A DNA stretch of 64,000 nucleotides, from positions 1,488,001 through 1,552,000 of the forward strand of contig JAKULF010000005.1 in NCBI GenBank assembly GCA_022661535.1, read 5' to 3'. Below the pieces are notes generated by a model. It made no database searches. It was given only the letters and a program-made list of their open reading frames with translations, and was not told the origin of the DNA. Below, piece by piece: positions 37,595 to 48,348 of this stretch; the first letter of the stretch is position 1, and each line of letters starts with the position of its first letter. A program made the position numbers and the translations under genes. The DNA comes from Eutypa lata. Lineage: Eukaryota > Ascomycota > Sordariomycetes > Xylariales > Diatrypaceae.

Positions 37595-39435
37595 TTAGTG
37601 TGAAGCCGTGCCGTCCCGTCCTCGAGACTCATTTGCCTCGTCATCTGTGATTCGGGCCCCCGCTTCTGGAAAGTGACTAGATGATGATCGCACCTCGTCC
37701 TCATCATGGCTCGGCTGGGTATCTCTTCCGCTAAATAGCTCGGAGCAGCTAAGTGCATACGAACTGTCATGTGCTGGCGGATTATGCAGTTCACTAGCCA
37801 TAGCCGATGAAGAGTTCAAATCAGCATGACTTGCTGATCGCTCAATCGAAACGTATCCGCTCTCGGCATCGGTGATGGAATCATTATCGGCCCCGTAGCC
37901 CGCTATGTCGCCAGCTACGGAACCCGTCTCGCTAGCCGGGATCGTAGACCAGTGCTCGTAGTCTCCCGGCTTCCTGCCCTTCAGGATCCGGATCTTCATC
38001 ACGAAGTCTTTCCCCTTTTTGGAGCTTCTAGCCAGCTTCAACATTTCCTGGCCGATCTGCCAGCAGCCACGTCGGACATCCTCGGGATCCCACCCCTTGT
38101 ACTTAGTGAGCAGCCTGATACCGTTGGCCTCTAGGGCCTCCAGTACTGTCACGAGCCAGAGTTTCCCTAGCTCGCCGTCCTCGGTCCTGAAGGGGATAGC
38201 GTGTTCGGTACACTGAACGTCGGTATATCCAAGGTTGACGAGTAGTCGTGGCTCGAGATGCTCCACATTTCGTGGCCGTCCAGATAAAGTGGTAGCTTCA
38301 CGAAAGTCTTGATCGAGTTTAAGAATGATAGATTCAGGATCAAAGAACGAGTAGAACTGCCCCTCCCCCCTATGGTCGTGAAAATCGAGTATCTCAATCC
38401 ATCCGCCGGGTTTTAGGCAAGTGAAAGCAGATTTGTATATGTGATTCCAGTCTCTGAACGCCCCAGACATAGCACGGAGATGAACTAGATCGTAATAATC
38501 CGTAGGCCGATGCCACTCCAACTCGGCGTCGTCTATCTCCCAGTTACAGTTTATTGGGGCTTCTCGGGCGAAAATGTTCGAAATATCGGTTCCCACAACA
38601 TCGCAGTCGGGATACTTGCTAGCCATCCCCATTGCCCAATCACCCACTCCAGTTCCGATGTCAAGTATATGTGTAGGATCTTCCAAGCTCACACTAGTCA
38701 TATTCCCATCAAAAGTTCGTAGGAAAACTTGGTGCTGTAGATGTAATCGAATCTGTTCGTCGTCGTCGTTGGGCATGAAATACGATCCGCAGTAGCGCCG
38801 GCCGTTCTCGTAAACATAGGGGAGGTCGAGTGGATTAAGCGATCGTGTCGAACCTCTAAGCAGCATTAGAACCTATAAGGAATCGCATTACTCCAGAAAA
38901 CTAAAATTGAGCCAACTCACACTGTCGCATTGTCACCCTCCAAGGGCTCCGTTCGATACGGTCCTGGAACTATTGGATATCGACTTGGCGCATAAACGGA
39001 AACGGAATCTGCGGGTGCGATATCGAGGTTGGTATCTGGCTCCACGAGGGAATCGGAGTCGTCATTGCCTAGTACAAGGCTGGCGTCTCCCGTACTTAAA
39101 TAGTCGCTTGCTAGGTCGGTAGAGAGGTCTCTATCCAAAGACGGCACGGACTCGGGGACGGTGTTGTCCAAAGCGATAATAGGAATTTCGCCGTGGTCAC
39201 TGGGGACAGTGCTATTGGCATAAAGGGACAAGTCGGTCGAATGCGTGCTTTGTGAAGGCATGCTGCTGGTGCTGGTACTGGTACTGCTACTGGTGCTGAT
39301 ACTGCTGCTGTCTGCTGCTGTCGTTATCGTTGTGGTCGTAGCTGTTGTCGCAACTGATATCCTTGCCCGCCCACTCTTCCTCAATCTCTTCCTTTTGCCC
39401 ATACCCATACCCGTCCGGGCCCAGCAGGTATGCAC
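37595..39435 (-). CDS. LaeA-like SAM-dependent methyltransferase
   Basis: There are two exons. Exon 1 (39435-38921) encodes a basic start followed by a long Ser/Thr tract and an acidic disordered segment. Exon 2 (38855-37595) carries the catalytic domain. The splice is ambiguous: CAGT|GTGAGT to GCTTAG|AGG (591 residues) or ACA|GTGTGA to CTTATAG|GTT (596 residues); both keep the frame. An ATG 12 codons in (MGKRKRLRKS) is an alternative start. The SAM motif I is HILDIGTGVGDWAMG, followed by VVGTDIS, YDLVHLRAMSG and FTCLKPGGWIEILDF, the pattern of fungal LaeA-like (UMTA-type) methyltransferases. Some relatives regulate secondary metabolism and development; most have no known substrate. No biosynthetic cluster is visible around it. 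The family call is firm; a LaeA orthologue is not claimed. Confidence 0.88.
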
Positions 39436-40148
39436 CGCCTATCAATCCAAATCCGTAATGAAAAAACTTAACTTCTTATTAGATATCATAACGGTATGTG
39501 AGGATTGATAGAAAATAATGTTAGAAGTGAGTTGTACACTCCATGCGACATATGTAGAAGACCCCGCTCAGTAAGCGAAGGTGAAGAAGGTGGTAAGTTA
39601 AGTTACATGCAGCTGCAGCAAATGCGGTTACAGTTACATTCGGAGTCGCAGTGTCAGATATCAGATTAGGTCCCAGGGGACTGGATCTCCCGTTTTTAAC
39701 TAGATATGCCCCAATTTCGATGAAACCCCAGAGCTGCCAAGCCCAATCGGTCCCGTGGTGAAGAATTAAGTTAGGTAACTATAGTTATAGGCCCAAGCTT
39801 GTTAAAAAAGAAAGAAAAAAGTACCAAGGTCTTGGTTGGACAGGCGGGCGCCAGAAAGATCCCGAAATTAAATGCAGATGCAGATGTGACAGAACATTAC
39901 GTACGAAGCAGCCAGGATTGTCATCATGCGAAGTTGACCTCAACCAAAGAGAAAAGGAGCAAGAAAGAAGGAAAAAAGAACCAAGCAGCCAAGACACCCC
40001 AAGTACCCGAGTCGGCGAGCGATGAGGATCTGCTGTTAGGCTGTTGGCCCTTGGGTCAGCCAACTTTTCAGCTCTGGGTTAACAGCTCCACCTGTAAGAC
40101 TAATTAGTGCCCTGCTGTAAAGTTTAGTGGTCAGCTAACTAGTGCTAA
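39436..40148. other. spacer between the methyltransferase gene and transposon copy 2
   Basis: Normal composition. A 102-codon Lys-rich plus-strand frame at 39799-40107 has no recognisable domain and is not called. Confidence 0.5.
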
Positions 40149-40275
40149 TTAACAAGAAAAGGAGACCCGGACTTAATTAACGTAAACGAGACCGGACGCC
40201 CCACAGGATCTTCTCCGCTCAGACATTATCCCGGAGAATGGTCATAAATCTCCCCCGCCTTTCTTATTCGGGTAT
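40149..40275 (+). pseudogene. short remnant resembling the C-terminal tail of the 2EXR-like gene
   Basis: Read on the plus strand in frame with the TIR, about 30 codons end TRPDAPQDLL...NGHKSPPPFLFGY*. The 2EXR-like gene at copy 1 ends TRTVQQDLL...SGHKSPPPFLFGY*. The last 12 codons are TIR in both cases, but QDLL and the preceding GGACG/GATCTTCT bases lie outside it and also agree. The frame closes upstream at a TAA near 40180. Either a related gene tail was duplicated with the element, or the element's true end lies further out than the TIR I define, or the match is chance. Confidence 0.35.
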
Positions 40276-43200
40276 TAATTAACGTATTCTCGTAATAAGT
40301 TAATAATAAGTTATTTATTATTTTTTATAAACATTTTAAAGCCAAAATTACCGATTATTTATAATAACCTTCCGGCTTATTTCTTTTATAAAAATATATT
40401 AAAAAAATTTTAAAATTAATTATTAAGTTTAATTATTATATAAAATTAATAAAATAAATTAAATATATAAATTCTTTACGTTTAAAAAAACCTTTTTTAT
40501 TTATTTTTATTATATAAAACTTTTTTTAAATTTAAAACTTTTTATATTAATATTTTAAATATTAATAAACGTTTTAAAAGTTATTAATAAAATATTAAAA
40601 AAGTTTATTAATAATTTTAAATCGTTTTCGTTAAATAAATAAAAAAATCTTTAATATAATTTAAATAAAGTTATCGTTAACTTTATACGTAATATTTACT
40701 TTAATCGTATTATAAATCGTATTATTAATTGTAAAAAATAAATTATATATATTACGTTATTTTAATAATAATAATATATAATTAATTTTTAAAAATAAAT
40801 ATAAAAATATTTATAAATTTATATAATTTAAATTATTAAATATAATCGTAATATAAATAATAAATATTATATAAATAACGTTATTATTATATAAAATATT
40901 TTCGTTATTTATCGAATTTAATTAATAAAAAAAAAATTTAATAATTAATTTTATTATTAAAATTAATAATAATATAAATAAAAATATCGTAATTAATCGT
41001 ATTAATATTAAAGTATTTATTAATGTAATTATTATTATAAAATTTAATTATAATAATAAAAATTTTAAGTTTAATATAATAATTTATAATATAAATAATT
41101 TAATAATTTTTTTTTTAAACTTTTTTATAAATTCGATTATTAATTACGTAAAAAACTTTATTATAATACTTTTTATATTATAAAATCGTTATTAAAATTA
41201 TTTCGCAAAATTAAAAATATTTTTTTAAATATAAAAAAAATAAAAAAACTTTAATTATTATATTATATTTTTATTTAATTATTTAATAAATTTTTTAATT
41301 AAAAATAATTCGTTAAATAAAAAATTATTTTATTTATATTTATAAGTTTTAAAGTTATTATAAAATAACGTTATTATTAATTTAAATTATTATTTTTTAA
41401 TAAATTTTTTTTTAAAATATTTTATTTAAAAATATTTATAAAATATTTATTATTTATGTTAAAATTTATAAAAATATTAAAAATATAAAAAATTAATTTA
41501 AAATTACGCTTTTTTATTTTTATTAATTATTTTTTATGTTATTTTAAATTTTTTTATCGTTAAATTTTAAAATTAAATAAATAATTATAATAATAAAAAA
41601 TTATATACTTTTAAAAATAAAAACTTTTATACGATTTTAATTAATTCGTTTATATTAACGTTATAATATTATTTATAAATAACGTTAATTATTTTAATAA
41701 TTATTTTTTTTAAAAAAATTATTTTTAATTTTTTTTTTATTCGTTATTTTTTAAGTTTATATAAAAACTTTTAAAAAATAAAATAATTAAAATTTAAAAT
41801 AATATAAATTTAAAAAATTTAATAAAAATAATTCATTTTTCGTATTTTTTATTTAATTTATTAATTAAAAATTTATATAATTTATTAAACGTAAAACTTT
41901 TAAAAATAAAAATCGTTATTTAATAATAATATTAATAAATTATTTTAAAACTTATTAATATATAAAAATTAATTTTTTAATAATATATTTTATAATTTAT
42001 TTTATTAATAATAAAATATAAACTTTTTTTAATTTATTTGTAAATTAAACGAAATAATTTATTAAATAAACTTTTTTTAATAACTTAAAATTAATAATAT
42101 TAATATAATAAATTATTTAATTTTAAAAATAAATTATTAAAATAACGATAATTTTTTTATTTAATTATTAAATCGTTATTTATTATATATATTAAATTAA
42201 AAAAAAATATTAATTTAATAATCGTTATTAAATATATTTAAATAATAAATAAATATTATATTTATATAAAAAAATAATTTTTAAATTTTTAAAAATTATA
42301 ATAATTTTGAATTAAAAAAATAAATAAATATTATTTTAATTAATTAATATCGTATATTAAATTTATTAATATTAAAAAATTATCGTAAATTAAAATTAAA
42401 ATTTACGTTTTATAAATAAAAATAAACTTATATATAATTATTAACTTTTTTATTTTTTTTTTAATAATTATTAAATAATTAATTATTACTTTTTTATAAA
42501 ATAAATTATTTTTTTTATAAAATTTAATAAAATTATTTAATTATTTTATATAATTATTTATTCGTATAACGATATCGTTATTTTTTAAAAATATAATTTT
42601 TTTTTAATTATTTAATATATTTTAATTAATTATTTTTAATAAATTAACTTTCGTAATAATTATATATAAATTAAAATCGTTTTTTTATTTATTAATAATT
42701 ATTTTAATATTAAAATTATAATTAATATTAATAAATTTTTTAAAAACGAATTAAATTTTATCGTTATAACGTTTAATATTATACGATTAAATAAAATAAT
42801 AATAATTATTTTTAAAATAAATAATTATTTAAAATAAAATAAATAAATTAATAAAATATTATAATTTAAATATTAAATATATATTATTTATTATTTCGAC
42901 ATTTTTTATTATAATATTATTATTAATTTTATATTTAATTATAATTAATATATTAATTTTATAAAATATAATAAAAATATTAAATTTATTAATTTTATTT
43001 TTGTTTTTAATTCTTTTAAATTTTTAAAAAAACGATAACAATATTATTATTTTTTATATAATTATTTAATAAAAAACTTATTATTAATATAATTATTATA
43101 ACGAAATTAAATGTTATTAACGAAAAAAAATAAATTAATTTATTTATTAATAATTAATATTATTTATTATACGAAATAATTATTTAAACGTTATTATTAT

Positions 43201-43692
43201 TTAAAAATTTAAAAATATTAATAATTAAAATAATAATTAAATTAAAAAAAATAAAATAAAAGTATTATTATATTAAATATAAATATATATAAATAAAAAA
43301 TAATAAAATTAATAATAAATAAAATAAAAAAAAAATTTATTAATAAATTTATTAATAAATTTATTAATAAAATTATTAATAAATAAAAAAAAAAAAAAAA
43401 AAAAATTAAAAAAAAATTATAAAATAAATAAAAAGTTATTAAAATAATAAAATAATAAATATAAAATTTATAATAAATAAATTTTTTTTATTAATAAATT
43501 ATTTAATTTATAAATTTATAAATAATTAAATATAATTTAAATAACTTTAAAATAAAAATAATAAATAAAAAAATAAATAATCGATGATTTAATTTAACGT
43601 TAACATTAACTTATTTAAATGCAATAATAATAAGTCGAAAATGAAATTAAATAAAAGTTTCGAAATAAGAAAGGTTAAGAAGATATAAGATT
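40240..43692 (-). mobile_element. RIP-degraded TIR transposon, copy 2 (inverted, about 3.45 kb)
   Basis: Reverse-complemented, this block follows copy 1 from end to end: the GGTCATAAATCTCCCCCGCC end at 40240, AT-only interior, the TTAATGTTAACGTTAAATTAAAT landmark near 43.6 kb, and a RIPped outer TIR at 43655-43692. The inner end (towards 40240) is almost unmutated, while the outer end has lost its CCCC runs. The copies differ by C-to-T and G-to-A changes in both directions, so each was mutated independently after duplication. No frame survives. Confidence 0.85.
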
Positions 43693-44160
43693 ACTTTATC
43701 TCGAATAATTATTAAATAAATACTTATAACAATATAAAACTATATATATACAAACAAACGAAGTACAAATAAAGATACTTAGCCGAAACTGCTTGTTTTT
43801 TATATTATTAAACTTCAGTTTATTTATATTACAAGTTGCTTTAAATCTCAGGCCGCCGTATATATATTATATACCACGCTAATATACCAAGTTTTAGCCA
43901 ATCAAATCTTTAGGATTTTTCGCGAGCTACGGCGGCTTAAGCTTAATTAATGATTTTTAACCTTTAAAATGTTACAAAATAACGCATTATAATACAAAAT
44001 AATTCGTAATAAATTCAAAACAAACCCGATAAATCCAAAACTTTATATACGTTAAATTTATAAGCTAATATATAAACCAGAATTTTCATTATTTATTTAA
44101 GCTTAAAACAAAGCCGTACGAATTAAAACCGATAAATTACCCTATAAGAATTACTTTGTA
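43693..44160. other. AT-rich flank with partial RIP-like composition
   Basis: Composition is intermediate between the saturated element and normal DNA. There is no coding frame and no recognised repeat boundary. It may be an older decayed repeat or leakage of RIP beyond the element. Confidence 0.45.
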
Positions 44161-44164
44161 GAAA

Positions 44165-44335
44165 TCACTTTATAAACACGTCCGGATGCGCTCTTTATAT
44201 GCATACCATCACCATTGCTTTAATTAGAAAAATCATAATATACAAAACTTTTGCTATATTAAATTACACTTATACCGCTCTTTTACAAATAATTAAGATA
44301 ATGATAGTAATGGTAATAATATGCGACCAAGGAGA
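44165..44335 (-). mobile_element. MITE-like element, copy C (RIP-decayed)
   Basis: It begins near CGTCCGGATGCG and ends near TAGTAATGGTAATAATATGCG. Its interior (AAAATCATAATATACAAAAC, then TTTTGCTATATTAAATTACAC) is the C-to-T/G-to-A decayed form of the interior of copy B at 44750-44800. Same orientation as copy B. Confidence 0.6.
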
Positions 44336-44340
44336 ACTTT

Positions 44341-44505
44341 AAGACCTTTAAACCTTTAAACTTACAGGGTAGCTTACAGACCTACAAACTTACAGACTTA
44401 TAAACCTATAAACCTATAGATTTATAAACTTATAAACCTACAAATCTACAGATCTACAGGGTAACCTATAAACCTACAGCTTACAAACCTACAAACTTAT
44501 AAATC
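44341..44505. repeat. degenerate minisatellite with roughly 8-bp period
   Basis: Successive units such as AACCTATA, AACTTATA, ACCTACAA, ATCTACAG and ACTTACAG run without interruption between MITE copies C and A. Units are too diverged for an exact count. Confidence 0.6.
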
Positions 44506-44514
44506 CGGATTAAG

Positions 44515-44701
44515 TTACGTAAGCCACTTGTCCGGACGGTCACTTGGTCCGCATGCCACCATTACCACCTTAATCATTTCGGAAAGGGCCGTCCAAAAGT
44601 AACATTGTATGGGAGAAGCCCGGAACGTCATGATTTTTTTAATCAAAGTGGTAGTAATGGTATATGGACCAAGTAACCATCCGGACAAATAGCTTACATA
44701 A
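44515..44701 (+). mobile_element. MITE-like element, copy A (187 bp)
   Basis: Terminal inverted repeats of about 55 bp: the left begins TTACGTAAGCCACTTGTCCG and the right, reverse-complemented, begins TTATGTAAGCTATTTGTCCG. Both continue through ACTTGGTCC and a CCATTAC-like segment. Mismatches are mainly transitions, as expected from RIP. The interior contains GAAAGGGCCGTCC and GAAGCCCGGAACG, shared inverted with copy B. No coding capacity. Confidence 0.8.
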
Positions 44702-44875
44702 GCTTGTCCGAACGCCCTCTTCTTCGGTATGCCATAATTACTTGTCGCATCGTCAAAATCATAACGCTCCGGGCTTCTGCTATACAATGTTACCCTTGGA
44801 CGGCCCTTTCCGAAATGATCAAAACTATGTTAATAGTATGCTAGCCATAAAGGCGTCCGGACAAGATATTTTAAC
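44702..44875 (-). mobile_element. MITE-like element, copy B (about 175 bp), inverted next to copy A
   Basis: It starts at AGCTTGTCCGAACG and ends GGCGTCCGGACAAG. Its interior reverse-complemented (GATCATTTCGGAAAGGGCCG, then TCCAAGGGTAACATTGTATAG) matches the interior of copy A closely. Copies A and B therefore abut in opposite orientation and together form a large near-palindrome. Confidence 0.75.
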
Positions 44876-45108
44876 ATCTACAAGTTTCCGAACTTCAAAT
44901 TGGGGCGAACTACTTTCCTTTAAGCTTATAATAATAATATATATATATTTATAATCCTTATTTAATTTCGCATTTAATGGTACATTTAGTTTTTTAATAT
45001 ATATTTTGGTTAATTAATTATTAAATAAAACGTAAAAGAAATCAAAATCGATTTGTATAAAAAAAAGGGCATTTTCAACATCTACAAAGTCAAAAATCAC
45101 CAAATTAG

Positions 45109-45205
45109 ATCAGGCCTTTTTTCGTCGGCATTGGAGATTTGTGGGTATTTTTCCGTATTAGGCTTAGTGGGTACGTAGGGTACAATCGACGAAAAAAGGC
45201 CTGAT
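45109..45205. mobile_element. 97-bp element with perfect 19-bp terminal inverted repeats
   Basis: ATCAGGCCTTTTTTCGTCG at 45109-45127 is exactly reverse-complemented at 45187-45205. The 59 bp between are unique. The perfect arms imply recent movement or a functional hairpin. The left arm contains a T6 run, so transcription from a Pol III promoter would end inside it. Confidence 0.6.
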
Positions 45206-46066
45206 GTATGAGGTAAATCACAGGGCCGACAGTTCGGTTAGGACTCGAACTCGTCACAACCGAAGGAGTGGAAAGTGTGGAGGATTCCCTTGTTACACAG
45301 CACGAGCCCATAGGGGCCTGTCGAGATCCATATTTTGGAACCGTAAGACCGGAACCAACCCGCGACATTAGGTGGGATCATATCGATAGGATGGCAAGTT
45401 CCGTGTTAGAGTAGCATCGTTGGCTGCGGGTGCGCGCAGAGAGATCAAGGAAGACGTTCCATGCACACGTGTCGATGCCACGCTGTCCGGGTTTCGCTTC
45501 TTCATGCAAATGAACGAATGCATGTATGCCCACTTGAATGGCAACTTGAGTAAGCACTTGAAGCGGGAATTATACTGCATGACTCAAGTACCTACCCGAA
45601 GGATTACACAGGTTCAGGTACATAAGTCAGAAGGTAATATATTTTATGTAGCCAGACCAAATACTTACATCATACAGTTTGTGAAAATATACGGGTAGCA
45701 CTATCAAATCGATCATAAGCTATGGATTCCTCTTCCCTTGTCTTTATACCTCATTGCAAGTCACTTAAGAAGTCCCATGTAGATCAAGGTGCTATAGAAG
45801 ATAATTCTATTGGAATCACATATGTCGTAGTATCTAGTTGGTGCCTTGCTAGGATTTAAGTACATCTTGGCTCCCTGCTTTGGCTTATGATAACAAACCC
45901 CCTTTTAAATTAGCCCGACATTACCCTGGAGCTAGATGTCTACCTTACCGCCAGACTATGAGATGTAGAGCATAGTTCATTTGACAGTGTATTCCATTCA
46001 TCGGTATCATCACTACTTCATCTAGCCAATAAGAGCCTTCCCGCAAATCTTAAGGAGCAAAGAAGT
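45206..46066. other. spacer downstream of the DUF7708 gene
   Basis: No gene recognised. The minus strand near 45250 carries GAGTTCGAGTCC, a tRNA B-box-like word, but no cloverleaf can be drawn around it. Confidence 0.5.
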
Positions 46067-48041
46067 CTAGCGCCGAGCACCGAATGCCCTGTGAACTTTA
46101 GTGGCACCGCTTGTCCTCGGTTTCCGCTTGCGTGCCCTAGCAGCTGAGTCTACCTTCGCCGGAATGACGAAGTCTGAGTATTGGGTTTGGGATAAGGCAA
46201 AGGGTAGCTCCGGACCATACACAACAAGAAGCACCTTGAGGCAAGTAGAGATCCGGCATTCAGAGAGCCTTTGAAAGAAATCGAGGAATGCTGATAACCA
46301 AGAAAACCCTTCCGGTGGCATGAGGTCCCGGCTCACAAGCTCCAGATCGAGGATGACGTAGACCGGCTTGTTGAACTCGGACAGGACCCGCTCGAGAACC
46401 TGGAACCACTCGGCCTCTGAGTAGTTGCTATGAAAAGGGGCACAGTCGAGTGATATTGACTTCTCTGTCTGGCGTCTCTGGCGTAGCTGCAAGGCCTGTC
46501 TTACGACGTACTTGATGAGATCGATGCATGAGACGTTAGGAGATGACCAGCAGTCTTGGGGAGCTTTCAAGGCATGGATGACTGGAGTCCCGGAGCCAGA
46601 GAAATACTGGATTACGTCGGCGCAGAAGTGCCTCACTACAATATTCGCAGTTAGCTATCTCTCTTTCTAGATAGTTAATATAGCAATGATTTGGGGGCTC
46701 TAAGTCATATTCTAGGAGCGACAACTCCACTTGACGAAGAAATATGGTCCTGAAACACGATAGATGGGGGCAAAAATAACTCCGAGGGTTGCTTACGGGC
46801 CTGCCGGGATCGAAAGTGCCCCTTCATGATGGCTATGTTCGATACTAGTGACGTGTTCCAACTATGTAGCTTTGGTGAATTCCAGAAGCGAGACGATAGG
46901 TAGGTTGTAGAACCTGCAATAGTACGGGATGCTCTCCGTTTAGCAGCAAGTAAGTGCTGGAGCACCTTTGTAGGATCCTCTATAATGGAATCGGAAATAG
47001 CCGTCATAACGTTAGCGAACTGCAAGTCTGAGAGTTTGTGGTTGGTAGACATGTATGCAGACGTGTGCACTCCTAAAGGTCAGTCTGGACTAAGCCATAG
47101 GGGTAAGGAGAGGGACTTGCATGTTAATGTATTGCATACTGTTTCCAGTTTTGTGGCAAATAGATCCAAATTGACGTCCATCTTATGTTCTATCTTGTCG
47201 ACCGTTTTATTCACCTCGTCGATCTTCTCGTGCATGTCACGAAACTCGGCTTGCTGACAGGAGCTAGCTAGTCGATCAATGACTTGAGTCCTCTCAAGAA
47301 TGAGCGCTATGAGATCATCAAATCGAAGCTCCGACGGCTGTGTGAAACTATGCAAGCCACGTTTCCAGGAACTCTCGGTATACCAGTCGTAGGCTCGGAT
47401 GAGGAATTTCATAATGTAAACATTCAACTCTATGACTGCAACCTTCATACGGTCGGTAGGGTACAGGATTGAAACAAGTTCTACTCGAGGTAGAGCATCC
47501 GCGATCCGCGACATACACTTAGCCAGCTTGGATGCTGTAGTTTCGTTATTAACTACACCCTGCAGAGAATATTAGGTTTACCCAACACCTGACTGTATGG
47601 TGAAGATACCATACTGCGAAAAGAAGTTTCATACCACCCCAGGCGAGGGCGACAAACTCAGGATGGTGTTGGACAAGAACATCCAGAACATCAGCGTAAA
47701 ACACAACCCTTTGTGAGAAATTTCGGAGCCACTTCATAGCTTTCGACCCGCTCTTGTGAGCTTCATACTTTGCCATGGATTGGAGTACGATGTCCTGGAC
47801 CTCTTGTAAGCTTTGCTTGGATTTTAAGAAATCGATCTTCTTTCCATCTTTGCCAAGGTTGGAGGAGAATCTTATTTTAGCCTCGTTGAAGGCCTCTTCA
47901 AAGGGACTTGTTTTGGTTAGTACGTAGTCGTATGGAAGGTATAAGGGGGGGAGGGGGGCCACCAGACCTAGATTGGGTACTCGAGGATAGCTTATACCAA
48001 CCCCTCCTTATCTCATATTCGCCCGCAGCTGAATTGTACAT
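46067..48041 (-). CDS. DUF7708-type protein resembling N-terminal regions of fungal NLRs
   Basis: The long frame at 47962 has no ATG. A better start is ATG 48041 (MYNSAAGEYEIRRGWYKLSS), spliced 47968|47906 across a 61-nt intron with a perfect TACTAAC branch and an unusual AAG acceptor, in phase. Exon 2 ends at 47615 (GCA|GTATGG) and exon 3 begins at 47559. Landmarks are FVALAWGGMKLLFA joined to GVVNNETTASKLAKCMSRIA, typical of the DUF7708 helical region. A heptad-like stretch follows (MHEKIDEVNKTVDKIEHKMD). The downstream part (DVIQYFSGSGTPVIHALKAP, VYVILDLELVSRD, STCLKVLLVVYG) resembles a NACHT-like fold but no Walker A is visible. The junction near 47.07-47.14 kb is uncertain. The splice at 46.64-46.73 kb may be TCA-A|GTGGAG to TTGTAG|TG. 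Relatives sit in fungal NLR-like/ankyrin architectures. Function unknown; the gene may be decaying. Confidence 0.65.
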
Positions 48042-48348
48042 GATAACGAGTCGTTTATAAGCTTCTACCTATTGTTGGCACTGTGAACTATAAATTAAGA
48101 ACGAGAGTTTTCTGTTGAACGTTAGGTTTCTCAAGGAGATAAGATGTGTATACGTTCCCCATCCTAAGCCACTCTACCTGGTACTTACTCTCTATCTGCC
48201 TTGTTATCTGCCTTGTTGTCTGCCTTGCTGTCTGCCTTGCTGTCTGCCTTATGGTCTGCCTATCAATGGCCAATATATATCAACATAGATAATATTGTAA
48301 TCATACCCTGACTACAGCTAGCTAGGTAGGTTGTGTAGGCAGATATAT
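48042..48348. promoter_or_regulatory. 307-bp shared intergenic region of the divergent DUF7708/AAA+ pair
   Basis: The two genes are transcribed away from each other with start codons at 48041 (-) and 48349 (+). The interval contains a 12-bp tandem repeat (TTGYTGTCTGCC, about 5.5 units, 48193-48262) and nothing coding. Co-regulation is an inference from the divergent arrangement. Confidence 0.5.
48193..48262. repeat. 12-bp tandem repeat in the divergent promoter
   Basis: About five and a half copies of TTG(T/C)TGTCTGCC with few substitutions. Confidence 0.75.

Noticed and set aside
39799..40107. 102-codon Lys-rich plus-strand frame
   Set aside because: No domain, located in a gene flank, and overlapped by a frame on the other strand.
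45206..45368. tRNA-like sequence or tRNA-derived SINE on the minus strand (GAGTTCGAGTCC, GACAG/CTGTC pair)
   Set aside because: The B-box-like word is present, but the T-stem does not pair and no D-arm, anticodon arm or correctly spaced acceptor stem can be drawn.
48193..48262. CRISPR-like repeat
   Set aside because: It is a contiguous 12-bp tandem repeat without spacers, in a eukaryotic promoter region.
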